The translations under genes were made by a program, and so were the position numbers. A DNA stretch of 64,000 bases from JAGVPT01 sp963717445 (GTDB lineage Bacteria; Bacteroidota; Ignavibacteria; UBA10030; UBA8401), in NCBI GenBank assembly GCA_963717445.1, contig OY970334.1, positions 1,054,001 through 1,118,000 on the forward strand. Direction: 5' to 3'. Positions 1 through 7,362 of the stretch are shown one piece after another. The notes beneath the pieces were generated by a model. That model was not told the DNA's origin and made no database searches. It saw only the letters and a list, made by a program, of their open reading frames with translations. The first letter of the stretch is position 1. Every line of letters starts with the position of its first letter.

Positions 1-470
1 CACGCAATAAACTTTGCCGTTGGGATACCGTGAAATGAGAGGATCTCTTTTGTCCGGGCTTTATTTAAACATGTGCCGAGCGTGACGGTCGGTGAGCCTG
101 TGTAGGGGATTTCCAAAATTTCATAAATGCCGGCGACATGCATTTCATGAATCGCCTGATCGCCCAATGACTCGACCAGATTAAAAATAAGGTCGGGCTT
201 CTCGATTTTCAAAAACTCCAGCAGCTTTTCGATATTGTTGGACATGTTGAATATCGATGTTTGATACCCCAGCTCGTTCAGCGCAGTTTGAATCTGTTCC
301 CTTTCTTCGATCACGCCCACCTCGGACATGTCGACCAATCCGTTGGCACGCGCTGTAGCAAGTGCAGCTCCTTCTTGAATCATACCGGATTCTGAAATGA
401 ACTTCCGCCCCTTCGACGTTAGGATCGTCGGCTGGTTGAAAATAACCGAAACATGTAGCTTTTTTCTCAT
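1..470 (-). CDS. D-Ala-D-Ala ligase-like ATP-grasp protein (partial, N-terminal part)
   Basis: An ATG at 468-470 opens a frame that stays open to the window edge (about 156 residues). I translated it directly: it begins MRKKLHVSVIFNQPTIL and contains KPDLIFNLVES, then EIPYTGSPTVTLGTCLNKA, then KEILSFHGIPTAKF. This is the order seen in the N-terminal and central ATP-grasp domains of D-Ala-D-Ala ligase relatives (PDLIFN; PYTGS; the K before the ATP-binding region). The C-terminal metal-binding half lies outside the window. It sits 67 nt downstream of a paralogue on the same strand and is probably co-transcribed with it. The substrate is unknown: no Mur or Ddl partner genes are nearby, so it may ligate amino acids other than D-Ala. 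Confidence 0.8.
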   Translation of the reverse strand, partial: MRKKLHVSVIFNQPTILTSKGRKFISESGMIQEGAALATARANGLVDMSEVGVIEEREQIQTALNELGYQTSIFNMSNNIEKLLEFLKIEKPDLIFNLVESLGDQAIHEMHVAGIYEILEIPYTGSPTVTLGTCLNKARTKEILSFHGIPTAKFIA

Positions 471-537
471 GCTGTCGCTCCGTATTTGTGAAATAAGCAT
501 GCCTGCATCTTGTTCGTTTTCAATGAGTTAGAAAGCA

Positions 538-1614
538 TCAGAGGATCCCATAGCGTTTGCAAGCTCCATCCAAGACCCGATTCAGCATTTCGTTATACGA
601 CAGGCCTGCGGCGCGAGCTGCTTTCGGATAACATGAATTGTCCTCAGGTTTCGGCAGAATACCGGGAAGGGGATTGATTTCAATGATGTTGGGAACTCCG
701 TTGTTATCGATACGAACATCGATACGAGACCAATCGCGGCATCGTAAAACTTTGTACGCTTCCGTGCAAAGTTTCACAATTGAAGTATGGAGCGACGGGG
801 TAACACGGGCAGGACACTCGAAAATATCGAGGGGATTTGACGATTGATCCCAAATCCATTTTGCTTCGAATGAATAAATCGGATTCACGCCTTTCGGCAA
901 CGAATCAAATTTGATCTCCACCACCGGCAGCACTTGAACCTCGTCTCCGTTGCCGAGCATTGCGACAGTAAACTCCCGGCCGGGCAAGAACTCCTCAACA
1001 ATGACCGGCTCGTTGTACGTTACCAGCACATTTTCGACTTGACGTTGCAATTCTTTAAGAGTCCGAACGAGCGAGGCGTCGAAAATTCCTTTGCTCGACC
1101 CTTCGTTTAGCGGCTTCACGATGCATGGAAAATCCGTACGCAATGCCGATAGGTCAGCGAGGGAATAGAGAACCGAGAATTTTGCGGTGGGAATCTTATA
1201 GTAGGATAGAATTTCTTTTGCTCTTGACTTATCCAGGCACACGGCGAGCGTGAGTGCGTCGGAGCCCGAATAAGGAATATTCAACATCTCAAGCATCGCC
1301 GGAATTTGTGCTTCACGCGAAATACCGTATTGACCTTCGGCGATATTGAAAACTATGTCCGGACGTTGGCTTCGAAGTTTGTCAAAAGCATCTTCATCAG
1401 CTTCAATCATCGTGACGGAGTGGCGGAGAGCAAGCGCATCGCGGACAGCTGTCACCGTTTCAATCGTGTCCCACTCCGCGTACGTATCAGCGCTGGTTGC
1501 CTTCTCTTCTATTTGCGTGCTGACATCAGTGATGTTCTGACTCGAAGATTCATTGCCGCCGTCGGCGACATCAGATTCTTCCTTCTTCATGTTGTAGACG
1601 AGAGCTACTTCCAT
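538..1614 (-). CDS. D-Ala-D-Ala ligase-like ATP-grasp protein
   Basis: 358 residues, close to Ddl length. The fold signature is seen in order: N-terminal MEVALVYNM; PDIVFNIAEG near residue 86; IPYSGSDALT near 113; FPCIVKPLNEGSSKGI near 160-175 (ATP-grasp lysine and glycine-rich loop); VEEFLPGREFTVAMLG near 205-220; RIDVRIDNNG and EINPLPG near 300-320 (Mg-binding Asp/Glu/Asn). ATP-grasp ligases of this family join a carboxylate to an amine through an acyl phosphate, with ATP. Residues about 10-45 are an acidic Ser/Thr-rich insertion not found in ordinary Ddl. The Ddl-specific N-terminal GGxSxEHEVS motif is missing, so I do not call it ddl. It is first in a two-gene unit with its paralogue at 1-470, behind a good promoter at 1690-1719. 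Confidence 0.82.
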   Translation of the reverse strand: MEVALVYNMKKEESDVADGGNESSSQNITDVSTQIEEKATSADTYAEWDTIETVTAVRDALALRHSVTMIEADEDAFDKLRSQRPDIVFNIAEGQYGISREAQIPAMLEMLNIPYSGSDALTLAVCLDKSRAKEILSYYKIPTAKFSVLYSLADLSALRTDFPCIVKPLNEGSSKGIFDASLVRTLKELQRQVENVLVTYNEPVIVEEFLPGREFTVAMLGNGDEVQVLPVVEIKFDSLPKGVNPIYSFEAKWIWDQSSNPLDIFECPARVTPSLHTSIVKLCTEAYKVLRCRDWSRIDVRIDNNGVPNIIEINPLPGILPKPEDNSCYPKAARAAGLSYNEMLNRVLDGACKRYGIL

Positions 1615-1689
1615 TCAGGGGAGTACCAAAAAAATCTTTCGATACCTTTCATGCTAGTGGCTGATACGTTCTTCGTCCAACTCCTGATA

Positions 1690-1719
1690 CAAATATAATG
1701 TTTTTAGACACGATGTCAA
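1690..1719 (-). promoter_or_regulatory. Bacteroidota-type promoter for the ATP-grasp pair
   Basis: On the minus strand: TTG (1717-1719), 19 nt, TATATTTG (1690-1697). This is a perfect match to the -33/-7 form TTG-N19-TAnnTTTG. Transcription would start near 1683, leaving about 70 nt before the ATG at 1614. Confidence 0.65.
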
Positions 1720-1798
1720 GAAGAAAGTGGCTTTTTCCTTGGGATTTGAGATCGCCGTTGCCAGAGTGGCAGAGTCTTTGACGGAAGATTTTTTCATC

Positions 1799-1830
1799 AA
1801 AAAAATCTCTGCTGAAAATCCGGAGAGCAG
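1799..1830 (-). terminator. Possible recG terminator
   Basis: On the minus strand a short CTGCT/AGCAG stem (1826-1830 with 1809-1813) with a 12-nt loop is followed by AGA and then a run of seven T (1799-1805). It lies about 50 nt after the recG stop. The stem is only 5 bp, so the call is weak. The rest of the 1615-1877 gap holds the promoter above and nothing else I recognise. Confidence 0.35.
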
Positions 1831-1877
1831 TAAAAAAATCCTCTGAAGAAAACTTTGCTGGAAAAATTTTTGTGCTG

Positions 1878-4064
1878 TTAACCTATGCGGACGTACGAAA
1901 GTAAATCTTTGTACACCAGCTCGAATCGCGTTCGTATTTCTGTATGATGTGGTAATCGTAAATGCGGATCGTGAGCGACAAGATCGAAAGCTTCTTGCCG
2001 TGCGAGAAAAAGAATATCTTTGTCATGAACAATATCCGCAACGGTAAATGCGGGCAGTCCGCTTTGGCGCGTTCCAAAATAATCTCCCGCTCCGCGCAAC
2101 TCCAGGTCGACTTCTGCGATGGTGAACCCGTCGTTCGTTCGCACCATCGTCTCGAGCCGTTTCGAAATATCGGAGATTTGCTTTTGCGTTTCGGCACGAT
2201 TCACGGCAAATTGCGCCTTCCGCTTCATCATGAGGTCGTCGGTCAGAAGAATGCAGTAGGATTGATCTGCTCCGCGACCGACCCTTCCTCGCAGTTGATG
2301 AAGCTGCGAAAGTCCGAACCGTTCGGCATTTTCTATGATCATGATCGTCGCATTTGGAATATCGATGCCGACTTCAATGACGGTCGTTGCGACTAACATA
2401 TCGATGCGGTGAGACTTGAAGCTGCTCATTAAATCATCCTTTTCAGCGGATGACAATCTCCCGTGGAGCAAACCAAGCTTGAATTCAGAAAATTCTTGTT
2501 TGCTCAATTTTTCAAACTCGACTATTGCGGCCTTAAGGTCAATTTTTTCCGATTCCTCAATGAGAGGATATACGATGTAAGCCTGACGCCCTTGTCGTAG
2601 TTCATCCTTTACAAAGCCGTACACTTTTTTCTTATCTTTTTCGGTCCGGACGGCGGTCTTCACCGGCCTGCGATTTTTGGGAAGCTCATCGATCACAGAA
2701 ATATCGAGATCGCCATACAGTGTGAGCGACAGTGTCCGCGGAATCGGGGTCGCTGTCATGACAAGCACATCGGGGTTTCCTTTTCCCTTCCCGCGGAGGA
2801 GCGCTCGCTGTGCGACGCCAAACCGATGCTGTTCATCGATAACAATGAAACCGAGCTTGGCGAACTCAACATGTTCCTGGATAAGAGCGTGCGTCCCTAT
2901 CACAATATTCGCAGAGCCCCGGCGAATGTCTTCCAGAATATCGTCGCGCAGTTTCTTCTTCTGTCCACCGATAAGAAGCCGGATATGGACTGCCAAATCC
3001 CCTAAAAAATTCTTTAGCGTAAAGAAGTGTTGCTCCGCCAAAATTTCCGTTGGCGCCATGAATGCGCATTGATACCCATTTTCCACGGTGATAAGCATAG
3101 CAAATAGGGCAACGATCGTTTTACCGCTGCCAACGTCTCCTTGCAACAGCCGGTTCATCGGCAGAGATTGACTCATGTCGGATGTAATCTCTTTGATTGC
3201 CCGGCGTTGAGCCCCCGTCAATTCAAACGATAAGCTCGACAGTAGCTGCCGTGCTAATTCACTCTTGACGTTAAATGAAATGCCTTTCAATTCTCCTTTG
3301 ATTTCCCTTCGGCGATATGCCATAAGGAGTTGAAAGAAGAAAAGCTCGTCGAACTTTAACCGATTGAGGGCCGCATCTCTTTCCGTATAGGTTTTTGGGA
3401 AATGAATCATCCGGATTGACGAACGGATATCGAGAAGATTGTTGCGCTGGAGAATTTCTGCCGGAAGATGTTCTACGACCGAGTCAAGATTGCCTTGAAG
3501 AGCATTACGAATGATCCTTCTGAAACCGCGATTATCCAGTCCAACCTGGCGCAACTCTTCGCTCGACCTGTATTTTGGGATGATCGCACCGGTGTGAAGG
3601 AGCGAATTCCAATCCGTCGTATCCTCATCGTCGTCTGTCTTTAGCCTATCGAATTCGGGATGGATAAACTGAGGACGGTTCAATTTATCGAGCTCGGGCA
3701 CTGAAGAGACTGCGAGCACCTCGCCGATCTGAAACGCTTTTTGATACCACTGAACTCCCGCAAAAAAAACGCACGTAAGGTACCCTGTCTCATCTTTGAG
3801 AGTGAGAAAAAACATTTGCTTCCCCCGCCTCGTTCTCTTTGTCTCTTGACGAAAAACGGAACCGATCACCGTGACTTCATTGCCGGCCTGAACGAATTTC
3901 GGAAGGTCTTGCATTGTAGTAATCCGCGAGCGGTCGAGATAGTCGTAGGGAAGGTAATAAAGAAGCTTCGAAACCGAATCGAGACCGATCTCCCGTAACG
4001 CAGCTGCTCGCTTCGGACCGATTCCTTTGATGTACTGAAGTGTGTCGCTCTTATGAAGGCTCAA
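1878..4064 (-). CDS. recG: ATP-dependent DNA helicase RecG
   Basis: 728 residues, normal for RecG. RecG is a monomeric superfamily 2 helicase that regresses stalled replication forks and branch-migrates Holliday junctions. Seen in order: helix-hairpin-helix-like start (KGIGPKRAAALREIG, residues 13-27); OB-fold wedge domain (about 60-140); Walker A GDVGSGKT at 309-316; DEQHRFG at 410-416 (the DEXH box written DEQH); TATPIPRT motif III near 440; helicase C domain with TTVIEVGIDIPNA and QLRGRVGR. The reading-frame start is a TTG at 4064, since no ATG lies between it and an upstream stop and before the conserved N-terminus; no clear Shine-Dalgarno is seen. It is downstream of plsY and gpsA on the same strand. 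Confidence 0.97.
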   Translation of the reverse strand: MSLHKSDTLQYIKGIGPKRAAALREIGLDSVSKLLYYLPYDYLDRSRITTMQDLPKFVQAGNEVTVIGSVFRQETKRTRRGKQMFFLTLKDETGYLTCVFFAGVQWYQKAFQIGEVLAVSSVPELDKLNRPQFIHPEFDRLKTDDDEDTTDWNSLLHTGAIIPKYRSSEELRQVGLDNRGFRRIIRNALQGNLDSVVEHLPAEILQRNNLLDIRSSIRMIHFPKTYTERDAALNRLKFDELFFFQLLMAYRRREIKGELKGISFNVKSELARQLLSSLSFELTGAQRRAIKEITSDMSQSLPMNRLLQGDVGSGKTIVALFAMLITVENGYQCAFMAPTEILAEQHFFTLKNFLGDLAVHIRLLIGGQKKKLRDDILEDIRRGSANIVIGTHALIQEHVEFAKLGFIVIDEQHRFGVAQRALLRGKGKGNPDVLVMTATPIPRTLSLTLYGDLDISVIDELPKNRRPVKTAVRTEKDKKKVYGFVKDELRQGRQAYIVYPLIEESEKIDLKAAIVEFEKLSKQEFSEFKLGLLHGRLSSAEKDDLMSSFKSHRIDMLVATTVIEVGIDIPNATIMIIENAERFGLSQLHQLRGRVGRGADQSYCILLTDDLMMKRKAQFAVNRAETQKQISDISKRLETMVRTNDGFTIAEVDLELRGAGDYFGTRQSGLPAFTVADIVHDKDILFLARQEAFDLVAHDPHLRLPHHTEIRTRFELVYKDLLSYVRIG

Positions 4065-4254
4065 AGCGATGCAGAAGTGGTAAAAAAGATTCGGAATTAC
4101 TCAAGCACCCGGCGATCGGTGTTTCAATGGAATAGGTCCTCATGCCGGCTCTGAAAAATAGCGGTCCGGTCCCTGTACAGGTTGCGCGATAATGCAAAGC
4201 GGCCGATGACGGCGAAAAATCAACTGAATGGCCCTGGCAGAATTCCAGCCGCAC
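4051..4254 (-). CDS. Doubtful 67-residue ORF between gpsA and recG
   Basis: A GTG-started frame begins 1 nt after the gpsA stop and overlaps the first 14 nt of recG. The spacing would suit translational coupling. The product (contains CQGHSVDF and RAGMRTYS) has three cysteines, no signal peptide, no membrane helix and no motif I recognise. The alternative is that 4065-4255 is a plain 190-nt gap. I list it because nothing else explains the stretch. Confidence 0.2.
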   Translation of the reverse strand: MRLEFCQGHSVDFSPSSAALHYRATCTGTGPLFFRAGMRTYSIETPIAGCLSNSESFLPLLHRFEPS

Positions 4255-4255
4255 G

Positions 4256-5257
4256 TTACGACAATTCCCCTTTCACCTCGCGCGTCATGAGATCCTCGGT
4301 GGCAAGATGAGGATTTTTTCCTTCAAAAAGGATTTTATGAACCTCGGAGAAAATCGCCATTTCGATTGAATGTTTTCTTGCGAGGTCGACAGACGACTGG
4401 CATGTTGCAACGCCTTCCGCAACCATCACCATTTCTTTCAACACGTCGTCTAGTTTTCTTCCTTTGCCTACTTGCTCCCCAACATACCTGTTGCGGCTAT
4501 GCTTGCTCATACAGGTGACAAACAAATCGCCAACTCCGGTCAATCCCGCGAACGTACGCGGCAACGCTCCCATCTTCACCCCCAAGCGGGTCATTTCAGC
4601 AATTCCGCGTGTCATAATTGCGGCCTTCGTGTTGTCGCCGAAACCGGCGCCGTCTACAACCCCCGCCCCCACAGCAATGACATTTTTAAGGGCACCGCCA
4701 AGCTCAACGCCGCGAATATCATCGTTGACGTAGACACGAAAATACGGAGTGCTGAATGCCGCCGCGACAATTCTCGCGGTTTTCATATTGAACGAGGCTG
4801 ACACTACCGCTGTCGGCATTCGCTGGCTCACTTCTTCAGCATGGCTCGGGCCTGAAAGAATTGCGAGGTTCCCTTTCTTTTCGTGTTCTAAAACGTCCAG
4901 CATAACTTCAGACATCGTCATGAGGGAATGATTCTCGATCCCCTTCGCCACATTGACGATAACGGTTTGGGAAAGCTCGTGGTGTGAAATTTGTTGGATG
5001 ACGGAGCGAAGGAACTGCGAGGGAACGGCAGAGACAATGAGATCCTTTTTGTACGCCGCCTCCTGGATATCGGTGAGGATTGAAATTTGCGTCGGAATTT
5101 TTATTCCCGGAAGAAAGGCGGGGTTCTCTCTTGTTTCAACCATCAGGGCCGCCTGTTCCCCGCGGTACGTCCACAGCGAAACATCGTGATTATTTTCGGA
5201 AAGCAGAATTGCAAGAGTCGTTCCCCAGCTTCCGGCTCCTAGGACGGCGACGCGCAT
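4256..5257 (-). CDS. gpsA: Glycerol-3-phosphate dehydrogenase [NAD(P)+]
   Basis: 333 residues, the usual length. It reduces dihydroxyacetone phosphate to sn-glycerol 3-phosphate for phospholipid synthesis in the cytoplasm. The N-terminus VAVLGAGSWGTTLA (3-16) is the dinucleotide-binding GxGxxG. SGPSHAEEV (about 140) and ELGGALKNVIAVGAG (about 187, with the catalytic lysine) are the family signatures, followed by GLTGVGDLFVTCMS. It lies 44 nt downstream of plsY, which uses its product, so the two form a lipid-precursor pair that shares the plsY promoter at 6023-6053. Confidence 0.97.
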   Translation of the reverse strand: MRVAVLGAGSWGTTLAILLSENNHDVSLWTYRGEQAALMVETRENPAFLPGIKIPTQISILTDIQEAAYKKDLIVSAVPSQFLRSVIQQISHHELSQTVIVNVAKGIENHSLMTMSEVMLDVLEHEKKGNLAILSGPSHAEEVSQRMPTAVVSASFNMKTARIVAAAFSTPYFRVYVNDDIRGVELGGALKNVIAVGAGVVDGAGFGDNTKAAIMTRGIAEMTRLGVKMGALPRTFAGLTGVGDLFVTCMSKHSRNRYVGEQVGKGRKLDDVLKEMVMVAEGVATCQSSVDLARKHSIEMAIFSEVHKILFEGKNPHLATEDLMTREVKGELS

Positions 5258-5301
5258 GGCGGACCTACGTTATTGAGGAGTGATACAAAATGACCAACCT
5301 G

Positions 5302-5979
5302 TTACTTGCGGAAGGATGAGCCCCGAAAGTTCGTCAGCTTATTCTCTGTCCCTTTTATGAGCCGCTTGATGTTCTCTCGATGCGTATAGATGAGAAGAAG
5401 AGATGTTCCGATTGCGAAAAAGATCAGCGTGTGATATCCTTGAATGTCGACTTTAAAAATATTTTCACGAAAGAACATTGTCAACGGAAAAGCCACCGCC
5501 CCTGCAATCGAGCCGAGAGAAACGTAGCGGGAACTTGAAAAGACGGCGGCAAAAATCACAACGGCAACCGCGAATTCAACCGGTGCCAACGCCAGCAGCA
5601 TACCGGCTCCGGTCGCCACGCCTTTGCCACCTCTGAAACCGGCAAAAAGCGTCCAGATATGGCCGAGAATTGCGGCAATCCCACAGATGATTTGGACAAC
5701 TGTAAAATCTTCGAAGGGGGTTCTATTTTGAAACGGCAGCGACGGATCCCAGAACAGGCGTGCGACAAATATCGTTGCAACAACACCTTTGAAAAGGTCG
5801 AACAGGATAACTGCCAAGCCGATTTTCCATCCCAGCACACGCATGACGTTTGTCCCCCCGGCATTTCCGCTGCCATGTTGCCGTATATCCAATCCGCGCA
5901 AAATCTTCGACGCGATAATGCTCGTCGGAATTGATCCAACAACATAACTCAACACGATAACGATGGCAAGATTAACCAT
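5302..5979 (-). CDS. plsY: Glycerol-3-phosphate acyltransferase PlsY
   Basis: 225 residues. PlsY is a membrane enzyme that moves an acyl group from acyl phosphate to glycerol 3-phosphate, making lysophosphatidic acid. Several hydrophobic helices are evident. The three cytoplasmic PlsY motifs are present: SYVVGSIPTS near 10-19, GSGNAGGTNVMR near 37-48, and FRGGKGVATG near 114-123. It is followed by gpsA, which supplies the acceptor. The acyl phosphate producer (PlsX) is not in the window. First gene of the plsY-gpsA-recG run. Confidence 0.96.
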   Translation of the reverse strand: MVNLAIVIVLSYVVGSIPTSIIASKILRGLDIRQHGSGNAGGTNVMRVLGWKIGLAVILFDLFKGVVATIFVARLFWDPSLPFQNRTPFEDFTVVQIICGIAAILGHIWTLFAGFRGGKGVATGAGMLLALAPVEFAVAVVIFAAVFSSSRYVSLGSIAGAVAFPLTMFFRENIFKVDIQGYHTLIFFAIGTSLLLIYTHRENIKRLIKGTENKLTNFRGSSFRK

Positions 5980-6022
5980 TGTTCATCCTTGAAATGAGTG
6001 GGGAGAATGGCTTTCTTCTTCA

Positions 6023-6053
6023 ACAAAATAGAAAATCACCTAATAAAAATCAA
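6023..6053 (-). promoter_or_regulatory. Promoter for plsY-gpsA-recG
   Basis: On the minus strand: TTG (6051-6053), 20 nt, TATTTTGT (6023-6030). Six of eight positions match TAnnTTTG, with the TTTG displaced by one base. It lies in the 158-nt gap upstream of plsY, about 44 nt before the start. Confidence 0.45.
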
Positions 6054-6137
6054 GCGCAGTGGGCCGGTTTGAAGATTCAATCGCGTGGATTCTCCGATGG
6101 AGAGTGACGTGAAAAGGAAAGGTGACTCGCTACCAAA

Positions 6138-6638
6138 TCACGGCGATGGTCCAAACTGACTGCGGAGAATGATATGCTTTTTGCTTATAGCTCGGTCTAT
6201 GGCTAATATGCCGTTAATATGATCAATTTCATGTTGAAGCAATTCGGAGAGCCCGTTCGTCGCTTTTAATTTTTTCCACGCGCCGGTCTTATCCTGGTAA
6301 GAAACCTCGACCCACGTATGGCGCCTTACTCGTACGAGAATATCGGGAAAGGAAAAGCAGTCATCCCATAACTCAATCTTTTTCTTGCCTCGTTTAATGA
6401 TTTTCGGATTGACAAGAGCGCCGAGGCCGTTCAGCCCGATAAAAATTATTCTTGCGTTCGAACCTATTTGAGGCGCTGTAATTCCTCTGCCAAACGCGTG
6501 CCGCGAGCGAAAATCTTCAAGAGTATCGCTCAGGTTCTTCATTGTCGCACTCGTTGAACGGGATGAAAAATTCTTCGCGGGTTTGCATCGCTGGCGAAGA
6601 AAAGGATTGCCGAGCAACAGAATTGTTTTGACAGCCAT
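6138..6638 (-). CDS. Divergent peptide deformylase family protein
   Basis: 166 residues, the usual length of peptide deformylase, a metal enzyme that removes the formyl group from new proteins. All three family motifs can be located but two are altered: motif 1 is GITAPQIG (52-59, usually GLAAPQIG); motif 2 is DDCFSFP (92-98, usually EGCLSFP); motif 3 is intact, LLQHEIDHING (133-143). The metal ligands Cys94, His136, His140 and the catalytic Glu137 are kept, so it may well be active. No fmt lies beside it, so this could be a second, specialised deformylase. It sits 28 nt after ispD in the queA-APC-ispD run. Confidence 0.8.
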   Translation of the reverse strand: MAVKTILLLGNPFLRQRCKPAKNFSSRSTSATMKNLSDTLEDFRSRHAFGRGITAPQIGSNARIIFIGLNGLGALVNPKIIKRGKKKIELWDDCFSFPDILVRVRRHTWVEVSYQDKTGAWKKLKATNGLSELLQHEIDHINGILAIDRAISKKHIILRSQFGPSP

Positions 6639-6666
6639 TGGAATTTGGTCTCTTTCCTATGCAGGT

Positions 6667-7356
6667 TCAATCTTTGAATCGACGGGCCAACACGTTTGCA
6701 AAGTCCAGGTCGTCCGGAGTAGTGATTTTGATGTTGTCAAAGCTCCCTTCCACAATTGCCGGACGGACGTGCAACAACTCGACCAGCGAAGCGTCATCGG
6801 TCGCTTCCACATTTTCGCGGTTGGCTCTTTCGTACGCCTCGAGAAGTACCTGCCTCCTAAATGTCTGGGGCGTCTGCGCCGACCACAAGACAGAACGGTC
6901 GAGAGTCCGTTCAAATCGCCCCTCGTTATTCCCAACTTTCACCGTGTCTTTGACGCGGACAGCAACAACCGCGGCTGAACAGGCGTTTGCCTTTTCAATC
7001 GAATCGAGAATCACTTTTTGTTGAATGAACGGCCTCACGGCGTCATGAACGACGACGATCTCCGCCTGAGGATGCGTATGTCTCAATGCATTATAAACGG
7101 AGTCCTGTCTCCGCCTTCCGCCATCGACAATGTTCGTAACTTTGGAGAGATGGAATTCACCGATAAGGAATTCGACCTGCTGCCTTCTCGATGCCTGCAC
7201 GGCAATGATAATCTCGTTTACGGCTTCGCACATTTGGAACCGTTCGAGCGTGTGGATGATGATCGGCTTCCCCTGCAGCGACAGGAACTGTTTGCCTACT
7301 GCCGATCCCATTCGCTCTCCGGCTCCGGCAGCCGGAATAATAACACTAGTAAACAT
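6667..7356 (-). CDS. ispD: 2-C-methyl-D-erythritol 4-phosphate cytidylyltransferase
   Basis: 229 residues, standard for IspD. It couples CTP to methylerythritol phosphate in the non-mevalonate isoprenoid pathway. Seen: IIPAAGAGERMG near 6-17 with the following K of GKQFL (nucleotide-binding loop), a GGRRRQDSVYNAL stretch near 79-91, VVHDAVRPF near 100-108, and the late TDDASLVE stretch. It is preceded at a 6-nt gap by the permease gene. No ispF follows. Confidence 0.95.
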   Translation of the reverse strand: MFTSVIIPAAGAGERMGSAVGKQFLSLQGKPIIIHTLERFQMCEAVNEIIIAVQASRRQQVEFLIGEFHLSKVTNIVDGGRRRQDSVYNALRHTHPQAEIVVVHDAVRPFIQQKVILDSIEKANACSAAVVAVRVKDTVKVGNNEGRFERTLDRSVLWSAQTPQTFRRQVLLEAYERANRENVEATDDASLVELLHVRPAIVEGSFDNIKITTPDDLDFANVLARRFKD

Positions 7357-7362
7357 GGGTGC

